In this document: in pieces, positions 18,040-26,854 of the stretch | Position numbering within the stretch: position 1 is the stretch's first letter | Layout of the letters: each line of letters opens with the position of its first letter | Assembly: GCA_024399655.1 (NCBI GenBank) | Contig: JAKSNP010000006.1 | Location: 70,181 to 114,522, forward strand | DNA from: Paludibacteraceae bacterium | GTDB lineage: Bacteria; Bacteroidota; Bacteroidia; Bacteroidales; Paludibacteraceae | DNA length: 44,342 nucleotides | Reading direction: 5' to 3' | The notes under the pieces: generated by a model | What the model was told of the DNA's origin: nothing | Seen by the model: only the letters and a program-made list of their open reading frames with translations | The model's database searches: none | Made by a program: the position numbers and the translations under genes

Positions 18040-18048
18040 TATATTTGC
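18040..18048 (+). promoter_or_regulatory. Isolated -7 element upstream of the membrane pseudogene
   Basis: TATATTTGC matches the -7 consensus, but there is no TTG at the expected distance upstream. It may be the decayed promoter of the following pseudogene. Confidence 0.35.
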
Positions 18049-18676
18049 TCAATATAAAAATCTACAGACGGCACAAATTCGAGTACGAGAAATCCACTCC
18101 TAACCCCATTGTTTTTGATTCTGAAACGGATTTTTGGCGTTTGTATTGCAACTATCTGTGCGCTATACTCGTATGGAAATGGTGGCACTATCTGCTGTTT
18201 GCTCTGCTGATGGTTGTGCCTGGAGTTATGGTAGGTTGGCAGTATGTGCTCATGTGAATAGGTATATTGGTGTTGTTCAGCGTTTTGGCAGGGCTTTATT
18301 CCGCAAAAATCTATCGCGATATGGCAGATGGTGTGGCTATTGTTATCGACGAAGAAGGTGTCAGCTATTCGGTTGTCATTCCTACGGCAGATGATGAAGA
18401 TAAACCGGAAGACGATAAAATTCGCGTACGGAATGTCAGTATATCCACGTGGCGAGAGTTGAACGAGGTGCGTGTGTTCAAGGATTTTGTTGTTTCAAAT
18501 TTGTACCGACCAGCAAACTGCGAATAGTTTTCATACCGTTTCCGGATGATGAGAACAAAGAATACCATATCAATAATATCCTTGCTTTTTGGGACGCTGC
18601 GGCAGACGATGTGCCGAAAGGAATGGATAGACGTCTGCTATATTTCCTAATTTTCGTTGGTATCTTAATGCTGTAG
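18045..18676 (+). pseudogene. Decayed membrane protein, possibly STM3941-like
   Basis: One frame encodes FEYEKSTPNPIVFDSETDFW and two hydrophobic helices. It is broken by TGA at 18255-18257, resumes with GLYSAKIYRDMADGVAIVID and VSISTWRELNEVRVFK, and then must shift -1 near 18480 to continue KFVPTSKLRIVFIP through NILAFWDAAADDVPKGMD. No good ATG is present at the start. The pattern of membrane helices, a DEEGV segment and a WREL strand resembles STM3941-like proteins. Two lesions plus a lost start make it a pseudogene. Confidence 0.6.
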
Positions 18677-18709
18677 TTCCTGCGTAGAAAATACATGTGA
18701 AAAAGCCGT

Positions 18710-20341
18710 ATGAAACGACTGCTATACATATTAATTTTGCTCTTGCCATTGGTGGTGTATGCCAATGGCGATCCGACAGCGGAGTTTTGTGCCTTGACGC
18801 TGAGCAAGGCACCTGTGCCGCGTGCTATCCCAGAGATACAAATCGAACGGGAGAACTTGCATATTGAACTCTTGCATGGTTGTTCGCGTATTAAGGTCGA
18901 TTATGTTCTGCACAATACTTCCGGCAAGCGATTCGGCAAGATTCATTATGGTTTCCCAGTGGATTGGTTTGGCGATGATTCTTTGCATTGGGAGGGAGAT
19001 AATTGGACAATGTCTATCTACGAAAAAGGTTGGTCGAACGACTATGTACGCGACTTTTCTTTCTCGTGGAATGGCAGGAACTTAGCCGCCCGAATGAGTG
19101 GCGACACGCTCTTGCGACCGGCCTATACGAGTGGGGATTGGCACCGAGATTATGGTTATCCGGATTGGGAAAACTTCCAGCCTGATAGTACCTTGGCGGC
19201 AGATACGACCAGTATGTATAACTGGTATGATATAGTTAGTGCATGGGAGTGGGAAGGAACTCCAACGGACACGTTGATATTGCAAGATGCCATGCACCGC
19301 CGATGGTACTACACGGTATTGTCAATGCGTCCGCATGAGACGCGTACGCTCCATGTTGAATACACTTTGGCACATCCTTGCTCCATGGGCTTATACAACT
19401 TGGGGCAGGAGTTCCAAACCCATTATAGTCGGCATGAGAAACGAGAAGAACGAACCGCACTTTGCAACAACTTCCAATATGACTATTCACCGGCTGCTGC
19501 TTGGGGAGATGGAACAGCGCACATACTAGATCTCCGCGTGGAGGCGCCTGGATATAGTGTATGGATGCCTGCGTGGAATTGGAAGCAGAATCCTTCTTTC
19601 TCGGATAGTCTGCATCAAGTGTTTGAGCATTTTGATTATGCTTCGTCCCAACCGCTTCGGATGGCGTATTTCTCATCGATGCCGGATAGTCTGGATGTGA
19701 ATGCCATTCGAGATCATAGGCTCAGCCCGAGTCGATACCGGATTAGCCAATGGTTTACCGATGCCGACTATAGTGCCCTCTCGGATGGCGACCCTTGTAC
19801 CGGTGTAACCTTGCAGCCGAATAGTAAGGGTGACTATATTTTGTATGTTGATATGGATGACGATGTCTATGTGACGGGACTCGCCATTGTTAACGGTGGA
19901 GGTCGTGACTCGCTCTCGTGGGTGACGACACCTCGTGCCGAGCGGATGATGGTGACCTGTTACGATGTGCCTTGTGGACCATCTCCAGAGTGCGAGAATT
20001 TGCTGTATGGGGTCGTAGAAGCCAAGGATACCATCTATTATAGTGTCTATGCCATACCTGATGGGCAGAACAAAGTAGTGGAGCATAAGAGAAAATATAC
20101 ATGGTACGAGCCGGCTTTGTGTAAAACGGATTTGCCTAAGGATTTTACATGGACAGGGTTGATGAGTGCCTCGGAGAAAATGAATGTTAATCACCTTGCC
20201 TTTCCAATAGCGGACCCTATGGATTATCAGTATGGCCCCAAACATATCAAGATTTTTATTCCTAAACAGGAACTCGACCCCTATCTTTCGGAGATAATAC
20301 TGCTACACGACAAGAATGCAGCCTCAAAAGAAGGAAGATAA
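18710..20341 (+). CDS. Exported DUF4424-like protein with C-terminal carbohydrate-binding-like domain
   Basis: The 543-residue product has a signal peptide (about 1-19, ending VVYANG). The region at 35-90 resembles DUF4424 proteins: ERENLHIELLHGCSRIKVDY followed by a GFPVDW strand. Residues 340-520 resemble NADase-type glycan-binding or discoidin-like domains: LSDGDPCTGVTL, GDYILYVDMDDDVYVTGL and AIVNGG, ending with IIPKQELDPYLSEIILLHD-like strands. Such domains sit on exported Bacteroidales proteins; a glycan-binding role is inferred. The gene lacks an obvious promoter of its own. Confidence 0.6.
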   Translation: MKRLLYILILLLPLVVYANGDPTAEFCALTLSKAPVPRAIPEIQIERENLHIELLHGCSRIKVDYVLHNTSGKRFGKIHYGFPVDWFGDDSLHWEGDNWTMSIYEKGWSNDYVRDFSFSWNGRNLAARMSGDTLLRPAYTSGDWHRDYGYPDWENFQPDSTLAADTTSMYNWYDIVSAWEWEGTPTDTLILQDAMHRRWYYTVLSMRPHETRTLHVEYTLAHPCSMGLYNLGQEFQTHYSRHEKREERTALCNNFQYDYSPAAAWGDGTAHILDLRVEAPGYSVWMPAWNWKQNPSFSDSLHQVFEHFDYASSQPLRMAYFSSMPDSLDVNAIRDHRLSPSRYRISQWFTDADYSALSDGDPCTGVTLQPNSKGDYILYVDMDDDVYVTGLAIVNGGGRDSLSWVTTPRAERMMVTCYDVPCGPSPECENLLYGVVEAKDTIYYSVYAIPDGQNKVVEHKRKYTWYEPALCKTDLPKDFTWTGLMSASEKMNVNHLAFPIADPMDYQYGPKHIKIFIPKQELDPYLSEIILLHDKNAASKEGR

Positions 20342-20415
20342 CTGGCTTGAACCTTATGATCAAAGAGTGTCCAAGTAAGACCATTACAAAAAAGGTATGG
20401 TGAAAAATATCCCTC

Positions 20416-20435
20416 CCAATTCCTCTGTTTGAGCG
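20416..20435 (+). repeat. 20-nt direct repeat, copy 2
   Basis: Identical over 20 nt to 16678-16697. It lies 26 nt upstream of the TonB-C/Cys-cluster gene. The neighbouring sequence at 20358-20370 also shares ATCAAAGAGTGT with codons near the start of that gene, hinting at a partial duplication. Confidence 0.8.
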
Positions 20436-20461
20436 GAGCGAAGGAGTTAAAATAATAACGT

Positions 20462-21436
20462 ATGGCATTCAAAGGTAAAACAACCTGCCGCATCCTAAAG
20501 GACATCAGACGGCAGATAGCAGAGGCGAACGATATTGACCTCGTCATCAAAGAGTGTACCTATCAGGGCGACTGCGCCGGTACATGCCCCCGTTGCGAGG
20601 CCGAGGTGGCCCATCTGGAGCGAGAATTGGCTCGGCGCAAAGCAATGGGCAAAGCCGCTTGTATCACCGGTATTGCCACATCTGCTCTGATGGGTATGCC
20701 TGCTGCAGCACAAACGCATGACACGTTGTCTGTGCAACAAACATATCAGGACTCAATAAGTGAAGAATTCGCTGGCGTGATTTTGGATGATTTTTCAGAA
20801 TGTATGCCCGAGTTTCCCGGTGGTCAAAAGGCTCTTTTTGAGTTCCTGACAGAGAATGTGCATTATCCCGAGGAAGCACAAAAGGAAGGCAAGGAGGGTC
20901 GCGCCATTTGTCAGTTCGTTGTCAATCAAGACAGTACATTGTCGAACTTCGAGGTTGTTCGCTCATCTGGTGACGAGCGCCTTGATGCCGAAGCCATTCG
21001 CGTGCTGAAGAGCATGCCGAATTGGAAGCCTGGCACACAAAGAGGAAAACCGGTCAATGTGAAATATACCATACCTGTAAATTTCCGTTTGACGAAAGAT
21101 GATACGATTCACATAAAAGGGCAGGTGCTCGATGAGACTGGCTTGCCACTTATTGGGGCTTCGGTGCAGGTAGACGGCACAGAATTGTGGACAGTTACAG
21201 ACGTTGATGGCTTATTTGAACTGGATGCGTGCCAGGGGGATACACTCTTGTTCAACTATATAGTGTACAAAACGATCAAAAGGCTCTCCGAACCAAATAT
21301 GGTAGTTCGGTTCGCCGAAGAAGATATTGTAACGGAGGCCGAAGAGGTCGTGTTGACGGGCTATGGATCTCCTACTTCATTTAAAGCGACCGGGTGTCGC
21401 ACCCCACGAAAATCAAGAAAAAACAATAAAAAATAA
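20462..21436 (+). CDS. Cys-cluster, TonB C-terminal and CarboxypepD-regulatory-like protein
   Basis: The 324-residue product has an N-terminal soluble part with a likely metal-binding cluster: Cys32, Cys38, Cys42 and Cys45 in ECTYQGDCAGTCPRCEAE. A hydrophobic segment follows (about 64-83). A TonB C-terminal domain spans about 112-215 (MPEFPGG, then VVRSSGDERLDAEAI, then SMPNWKPGTQRGKPV). A CarboxypepD-regulatory-like domain follows (about 220-270, GQVLDETGLPLIGASVQVDG). I recall this order from other Bacteroidales proteins; substrate and partner receptor are unknown. It may energise an outer-membrane receptor or act as a sensor. A degenerate relative lies at 16329. A hairpin terminator is found 141 nt downstream. 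Confidence 0.75.
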   Translation: MAFKGKTTCRILKDIRRQIAEANDIDLVIKECTYQGDCAGTCPRCEAEVAHLERELARRKAMGKAACITGIATSALMGMPAAAQTHDTLSVQQTYQDSISEEFAGVILDDFSECMPEFPGGQKALFEFLTENVHYPEEAQKEGKEGRAICQFVVNQDSTLSNFEVVRSSGDERLDAEAIRVLKSMPNWKPGTQRGKPVNVKYTIPVNFRLTKDDTIHIKGQVLDETGLPLIGASVQVDGTELWTVTDVDGLFELDACQGDTLLFNYIVYKTIKRLSEPNMVVRFAEEDIVTEAEEVVLTGYGSPTSFKATGCRTPRKSRKNNKK

Positions 21437-21577
21437 TGTCTCAACCAACCGCTACCATAATGACCTATTCGCGCCATCGGTTTCACGCGCTTCGACCATT
21501 TTCTGTATAAAATAAAGTAATAATGAAGTGACAAATCTTTACTGTTTCTTGGTCTGAATCCTATCGTACTAATTAAG

Positions 21578-21617
21578 AAATAGAGGAGACTCCATTCGGA
21601 ATCTCCTCTATTTTTTT
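21578..21617. terminator. Hairpin terminator after the TonB-C gene
   Basis: A 12-bp stem (21578-21589 with 21602-21613) is extended by an inner TCC/GGA pair and followed by a T run, giving a plus-strand terminator. The T-rich opposite flank means it may work both ways. It also parallels the hairpin that follows tRNA-His on the minus strand. Confidence 0.8.
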
Positions 21618-21638
21618 CGGGGTGGAGTGTGGGGCTCG
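21614..21638. repeat. 25-nt copy of the tRNA-His 3' end (possible att scar)
   Basis: These 25 nt are identical to 21755-21779, which covers part of the tRNA-His T arm, the acceptor 3' strand and about five bases beyond. Homology ends inside the T loop. Such duplications mark integration at tRNA 3' ends. The copy lies on the island side of the tRNA, as expected for an attachment site. Confidence 0.75.
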
Positions 21639-21721
21639 CACGGCGACTGAAAGGAGCAGATCGACCGAAGCAATAGCGGAGGGAGAACCTGAACGGAGAG
21701 CCAACACGGTACAGACATAAC

Positions 21722-21747
21722 AAAAGAGAGATCCATCTGACTCTCTC
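21722..21747 (-). terminator. Terminator of tRNA-His
   Basis: On the minus strand GAGAGA (21747-21742) pairs with TCTCTC (21731-21726) across a 10-nt loop and is followed by TTTTG. It lies just downstream of the tRNA 3' end. Confidence 0.65.
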
Positions 21748-21761
21748 AATCTTGTTTTCGG

Positions 21762-21835
21762 GGTGGAGTGTGGGGCTCGAACCCACGACACTCGGAACCA
21801 CAATCCGATGCTCTGCCAACTGAGCTAAGACCACC
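21762..21835 (-). tRNA. tRNA-His (GTG anticodon)
   Basis: The minus strand folds as a tRNA: D stem GCTC/GAGC, anticodon stem TCGGA/TCCGA with loop TTGTGGT (anticodon GTG), five-base variable loop, and T stem GTGGG/CCCAC with loop TTCGAGC. The extra 5' G paired with C73 is the tRNA-His identity element. CCA is not fully encoded. The acceptor stem GTGGTCT/ACTCCAC has two adjacent mismatches (5:68 and 6:67), which is odd and coincides with the duplicated 3' segment. Confidence 0.85.
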
Positions 21836-21862
21836 ATTTACGCTTTTTTTTCAAAAGCGGGT

Positions 21863-21894
21863 GCAAAGGTACTGCTTTTTTTTGATATATACAA
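21863..21894 (-). promoter_or_regulatory. Promoter of tRNA-His
   Basis: On the minus strand TTG (21894-21892) and TACCTTTGC (21871-21863) are 20 nt apart. The leader to the tRNA is about 28 nt. Confidence 0.75.
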
Positions 21895-21996
21895 ATATTT
21901 TTTGCGAAAAATGCATTTTTTTAATGCTACAATCCCTTTTTTGTCCGCATGTGTATGTATCTGTATGCTGAATCGCGCAGCACGCGCCTCTTGGGC

Positions 21997-22275
21997 TCAG
22001 TCTATCCAACGATGTACCAAACCCAGTATCCAGTCGGCTATAAGGTTGCTCCACGATGACAAGGTCTGATATACGGGACTGCCAGATGCTATTTCTTCGG
22101 GGATGAAATGGAAATGATTGTCCAACTGACCCGTCACAAACACCAACACCATGAGTATCAATGCCCATTTCACCAGATTAAGTACACCGCTCAACAAATG
22201 ATGAGCCCCGCGGAATATGCTCCAGATCAAGGCCACCAACAGGGGTACCAGGATGATATAATCCAACCAACTCAT
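21997..22275 (-). CDS. Short CvpA-like membrane protein
   Basis: The start is the ATG at 22275, whose bases overlap the TGA of the upstream gene (ATGA), so the product is 92 residues. The N-terminus WLDYIILVPLLVALIWSIFRG and the next helix LVKWALILMVLVFVTGQL match the first two helices of CvpA-type proteins. Full-length members are about 160-200 residues with four helices, so this is a shortened form. CvpA proteins are linked to envelope stress; here it is the last gene of the receptor operon. Confidence 0.65.
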   Translation of the reverse strand: MSWLDYIILVPLLVALIWSIFRGAHHLLSGVLNLVKWALILMVLVFVTGQLDNHFHFIPEEIASGSPVYQTLSSWSNLIADWILGLVHRWID

Positions 22276-23456
22276 TGCTGCTCCTCCTCTTCCGGATGAA
22301 ACGTGTATTCGGTCGCGTAGTTGGTCAGCCAATCGTATCGCTTCTCTATATCGTCCGTACGGTAGAGCTCCAGGTCACGCAAATCACGGATGGATATCGA
22401 CCAATTATACATGTCGGGGGCGTAATTGGCGTTATCCATATAATAACTCAATATTCCCGTCACCGTGCCCACAAAATCCTTGCAATGTTCCACACCCGTG
22501 CTGTCTGCTCCGGGGAGGTAGTAGTTGGCCTGTTTGGCGTATTCCGACATCGAGATATTGGTCTTATAGGGCGTACCGTCGGATATGATACGGGATTGTG
22601 GATAGCCCACATTGCCAGTCGTAGGTGCAAAAACGTTGGCGTAGGTGTCCGTTGACGGATTGCCCGTCGTGCAGTTATCCAATGTTCCGTTGTATTCGTA
22701 TTGACCGGTATAGAAGATATTGCGAATCCTGACCAGACAGCCGTCTTTGGTCCGGGCTTTCTGGATGTCGTAATCCTGAGCTATCTCCTGAATCGTGTAT
22801 TCATCTACGTGCAATCGGCTGACATCGGGCGTCCCGATCAATGTGGTGGCCGCCTTGAATCGCGCGAAGGGGATGCGCCCGGGAGCCCAACCCACCTTCT
22901 GCTCAGCGTTGTCGGCATACGTATTGTTGTTGTGGCTCGGTACACACAGCTGAACCTGATTGGCGTATCGCCCGATGGCAAAGCCGTTGCAGCGGATAAG
23001 CAATTCCTGACCGAGTGGGTAGATGCCGGATATACTGCCTGCATCCACGCTCAGACGAAGGGCCTGCTGCTCGCCGTCCACCACCTGCTGGATGACCAAA
23101 GCCTTATAGAAATTGCCTCCGTAGTCGTCGGTTATTACACGGCCGCGGATATAGATGCCTTCACCTTGCGAGGGCAGCGTATCGATCGAGAAAAGCCAAA
23201 TGCCGGGATTGACGCCGTCGTTGTTCGCGCGGGTGCGGTATTGGGTGGTATCCGAGAGGTAGTTGCCTTGCTCGGTCATAAATCGGTCTACCAACTCGTT
23301 GAGCGTGTAGAGATGACCGTCTTTGGTCAGCTCTGCCACCTGTGCTTCCGTGGCGAACAACTCATCTTCGGCAACCGGCTTGTGGCAACCTGATATAAGG
23401 AACACCGCCGCTGATAGCATTAGCATACGTGCGGTTGTAGGGAATGCGGTTTTCAT
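22272..23456 (-). CDS. DUF5689 lipoprotein, partner of the TonB-dependent receptor
   Basis: The 394-residue product has a signal peptide with lipobox ISGC (Cys24), so it is a lipoprotein, probably at the outer membrane. A DUF5689-like region at about 50-180 contains IYIRGRVITDDYGGNFYKAL and an OB-fold-like strand pattern. The rest is beta-rich with no catalytic motif. It begins 8 nt after the receptor stop and overlaps the CvpA-like start. By analogy with SusC/SusD pairs it may capture substrate for the receptor, which is inference. Confidence 0.8.
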   Translation of the reverse strand: MKTAFPTTARMLMLSAAVFLISGCHKPVAEDELFATEAQVAELTKDGHLYTLNELVDRFMTEQGNYLSDTTQYRTRANNDGVNPGIWLFSIDTLPSQGEGIYIRGRVITDDYGGNFYKALVIQQVVDGEQQALRLSVDAGSISGIYPLGQELLIRCNGFAIGRYANQVQLCVPSHNNNTYADNAEQKVGWAPGRIPFARFKAATTLIGTPDVSRLHVDEYTIQEIAQDYDIQKARTKDGCLVRIRNIFYTGQYEYNGTLDNCTTGNPSTDTYANVFAPTTGNVGYPQSRIISDGTPYKTNISMSEYAKQANYYLPGADSTGVEHCKDFVGTVTGILSYYMDNANYAPDMYNWSISIRDLRDLELYRTDDIEKRYDWLTNYATEYTFHPEEEEQQ

Positions 23457-23464
23457 ATCGTTGA

Positions 23465-26400
23465 TTAGAATTTATAGGTCATTGTGAAATAGAAATTGGT
23501 TCCCCATGCGTAATAGTACTTTGACGGGAATTTCCATATATTCGAGTTGATGGTTGAGTTCTCGCCGTCCGCCTCTCCTTGGCGGGTGGAGCGCGGGAGA
23601 CGGGCCTGCTGGAACCCGCTCGTCTTCAAATTGACGTTGTTGGTCAGGTTGGTCACGGAGAGGTTGATGCTCAACGACTGACGGTTGGGCAGATAAATCA
23701 GTTTGCCGAACGACATGTCTATCACGAAACGATGCCAGATCTTGTCGCTCACCAGCGATTCCTGTGCTGCGAGCCATTGATACGGCTCCTCCAGCAGAGG
23801 TGTGCCGTATTTATCCAATGCCACGCTTCCGTCTTCATTCAGCTGACGTGCGTCAAAACTGCGGTCATGATCCATATACACCTGAGCGTAGGAACCGTTC
23901 ACCGAGGTCCCGTCGGCACGTACACCGTAGTAGAGGCCCTGCATGCGGCGGGCCGGAGCATAATCGAGCCAGTTCCAATCGTAGTAGGTAAGGGTGATAT
24001 CAGCAAACCACATCTTCGGATGGAAGAAACTGAGCTTCAGGCTGGCATTCAGTTGAGGGCCGTTGCTTACGTGCAAACCCTTGATGAGCACGGAGTCTCT
24101 CACTTCATATACCGAAATATTCTTGCCGGCGTCGTTCACGCTCTCGTCCAAGGCCATTCCGTTTTCGGCTGAAGTCACCGAATACGCGTTGGATGTATAA
24201 CGGAAGTCTCCGATAGAGGCTGCTCCGGTTAACGTGAAATAGGTGCCCAGTTTTACGGCAACGGCGGCTTCTCCGCCTACATGACGACGGTTGATCCCCG
24301 AGAGGGCCTGATTGACAAATGTTCGCGCCTCGTCGTCGTAATAGCCGTTCAATTCGCTCCCGTTCCAGAATTGGGTGAAGAAGCCCGTGATACGTCCTCT
24401 AACGACGGGATAATTGAATTCGTAGGTGAGATCGGCGCCCACTATCTTTTCGGAGGCGGCATAGTAGTCGCTCAGTGACTGGGCGTGGTCGTGGGTATAG
24501 ATATTCTCAATCACACGGTCGTGGACGCGTTGCGAGATATACGCATCGCGAGCCCATGGAGCCTGAGTCTGAGCAATCGTATTCAACTTGATATGATTGC
24601 GGCCGTTGATCTTGTAGTTGAGCGCCAACTTGAAGGCGGGGTCGATAAACGAGTGGTTGGCCCCGGTGTAGCTGCTCTCGAATATACCGCTCAACACTTT
24701 GTCGGCTTTTTTGCCCAGATAGAGTTCGGCTTCTGCGGGATTGAGCGTTGCCAGATATACGGCGCGCCCGTTCAGCATCTGAGTCGACCGTTGCATCGAC
24801 GAATAGGTGAGGGCCAATGAATAGCTCAAATCCAAATCCTGCCAGTTCCATTCGTTCTGAGCCCAGATACGTGCATAAGCCATGGCGATCTGATAGTCGT
24901 AACCGAATCGTTCGTCGGTGCCCGTTTTGTGATTCGGGTTGTTCAGGTCGTTCTGCTTGACGAACTCGATTTCTCCCTGAGTCATATTGATGTTGGTGGC
25001 CAGTTCCTTGATATCACGCTCGGCAAAGGGGTCGATATCTATCCATTGCTTGCCGCCAAGCAGGTCGTCTATCGTCTTGTAGTGGTCGCCCTCCGAATAT
25101 TTTACTTCCGCGCCGGCGATGATTCGAAGATGGTTGAACTGAACATCCGTATAACGGAACGAAGCGGCCGCTTCCTGAATGTCGTTGTGGCGGCGCTCCA
25201 CAATATATCTTGCCGAGCCTTCGGGATTGGTGTGGTTGTTGGCATAGTTGGCTAAATAGAGCGCCTCCCAGTCGATTTGCGTGGCCTTGTCGTCACGCGA
25301 GGTCCATAAATCGGTTAGGGCTTTATAGCTGTTGTAGTCGATGGAGTGACCGATGCCCGTTCCGTTGTACGAAGCGGGGTCTTCCAGCAACCCGTCACCG
25401 TCGGTTTTGCCCAACGGTCTGCCCGCATAGTCCGTATGGATGAAGTCGCCGTTCTCCGTCAATTGCCCGTCCCAGAGGAAGGATGGAAGGTTGCGGTAGT
25501 AATCGGGACGAGGGTCGGGGGCGTTGTAGAAACTCAAGGCTGAATTCGAATAGAGCGAATAATGATATCCTACGGCTGCATGGATGGTCTGCTTTTCGTT
25601 CAACGTATGCTTATACGACACCAATAGGGTGGGGTCGAAGCTGTGAACGATGCGTGAATTGCGCATCTTGCCGTTCTGGTAGCCCCAATACGGGTTGTAG
25701 TTGTTCCAGCCCCATTGATTCTTGTTGAATTGGTTGGTCAGGTTATACACTTCTTGCGTCACCGCTCCCGATTGTCCGCGGGAGGTGGGGGCACCGAACG
25801 TGATGATACTCAGTTGATCACGTTCCCAACGCTTTTCTGCCGTAATGAAATAACCTAACGAGTAGTAGTCGATACCTTCGCCGATTTGCCCTTTCTTTTC
25901 CGTATAGGGTGAGAATCGGAATGCCAACTGGGTGGCTACATACCAATTGTGCTTGAGCGGCCCGGAGGAGTAGGTGGCACGTAAGGCGGCTTTGTAGTTG
26001 CGGTTGGTGCCCGCTGCGCCCACTTTCCAGCCTTGTGCGTAATTGGAGGCCGACATGAGATAGTTGGTGGATTGACCCAAGCCGCCGAAGGCGAAATTGG
26101 ATGCCTCCATGGGATTGACCGTCTCTTTGTAGCGGGATGCGTCGTTCAAGCCTCCCATTGCGGAGAAATTGAACTGACCGCGTTCCTGTGAATTGAACGG
26201 CAGACCTTCGATGTAATTCTGCTCATAACGCTGCTCGTAACCACGATTGCGGTAACGTCCCGTTGACCAGGCGAACGATGTGATGTTGTTGAATACATCC
26301 ATACTTGAAGAGGCGGCCGACGATTGCTCCTGGGTACGGCCTTCGTCGTCGTTGAAGTCCTGCTCCAAGATGTTGAGGTACACTTCCTGGTTGGCGCTCT

Positions 26401-26713
26401 GTGCCATATCCGGTTGGAGCGAAATCGGGGGGATGGTCGTGGTCTGGTCGGCTGCTATCTCCACCAATTCGATGCCGGATTCATAACCCTCGGCATCTAT
26501 CAGAACTTCTTCGTCTATCGCATCGAGGTATAGTAGTTGAAACTCACCGGCTTCGTTGGTGGTTGTGGTGATATTCTGATTGGCGAGCGTTACGCTGGCT
26601 CCCGCAATCGGCTCACCTGTACTCGAGTCCACAATCTTTCCTTTCAACGTGGCTTGTGACCAGGCCGAAACGAAACTGCTCAGTACGATTAATGTTGTCA
26701 GTATTTTTTTCAT
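23465..26713 (-). CDS. TonB-dependent outer-membrane receptor with CarboxypepD-regulatory-like domain
   Basis: The 1082-residue protein has a signal peptide (about 1-20), then a CarboxypepD-regulatory-like domain (about 22-105, LKGKIVDSSTGEPIAGASVTL). A plug-like region follows (YEQNYIEGLPFNSQERGQF, then GGLNDASRYKETVNPMEASN), then a long beta-barrel that ends with aromatic residues (FYFTMTYKF), the usual outer-membrane signal. Substrate is unknown; the paired DUF5689 lipoprotein suggests active import of a bulky nutrient. The upstream sequence has only a partial -7 element (TAACTTAT). Confidence 0.88.
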   Translation of the reverse strand: MKKILTTLIVLSSFVSAWSQATLKGKIVDSSTGEPIAGASVTLANQNITTTTNEAGEFQLLYLDAIDEEVLIDAEGYESGIELVEIAADQTTTIPPISLQPDMAQSANQEVYLNILEQDFNDDEGRTQEQSSAASSSMDVFNNITSFAWSTGRYRNRGYEQRYEQNYIEGLPFNSQERGQFNFSAMGGLNDASRYKETVNPMEASNFAFGGLGQSTNYLMSASNYAQGWKVGAAGTNRNYKAALRATYSSGPLKHNWYVATQLAFRFSPYTEKKGQIGEGIDYYSLGYFITAEKRWERDQLSIITFGAPTSRGQSGAVTQEVYNLTNQFNKNQWGWNNYNPYWGYQNGKMRNSRIVHSFDPTLLVSYKHTLNEKQTIHAAVGYHYSLYSNSALSFYNAPDPRPDYYRNLPSFLWDGQLTENGDFIHTDYAGRPLGKTDGDGLLEDPASYNGTGIGHSIDYNSYKALTDLWTSRDDKATQIDWEALYLANYANNHTNPEGSARYIVERRHNDIQEAAASFRYTDVQFNHLRIIAGAEVKYSEGDHYKTIDDLLGGKQWIDIDPFAERDIKELATNINMTQGEIEFVKQNDLNNPNHKTGTDERFGYDYQIAMAYARIWAQNEWNWQDLDLSYSLALTYSSMQRSTQMLNGRAVYLATLNPAEAELYLGKKADKVLSGIFESSYTGANHSFIDPAFKLALNYKINGRNHIKLNTIAQTQAPWARDAYISQRVHDRVIENIYTHDHAQSLSDYYAASEKIVGADLTYEFNYPVVRGRITGFFTQFWNGSELNGYYDDEARTFVNQALSGINRRHVGGEAAVAVKLGTYFTLTGAASIGDFRYTSNAYSVTSAENGMALDESVNDAGKNISVYEVRDSVLIKGLHVSNGPQLNASLKLSFFHPKMWFADITLTYYDWNWLDYAPARRMQGLYYGVRADGTSVNGSYAQVYMDHDRSFDARQLNEDGSVALDKYGTPLLEEPYQWLAAQESLVSDKIWHRFVIDMSFGKLIYLPNRQSLSINLSVTNLTNNVNLKTSGFQQARLPRSTRQGEADGENSTINSNIWKFPSKYYYAWGTNFYFTMTYKF

Positions 26714-26854
26714 TAACGGATAGTAGATAAGTTACATATTCATGTGTGACGGGTGGCTCATCCTATGCCCTGCCTAATTTGGAGCCGTCATCTTTACGCT
26801 CGGCACGCATTACTTCGCTCTCATGCGTATTGCTGCCGGGGGAGGGGGGAGAAC

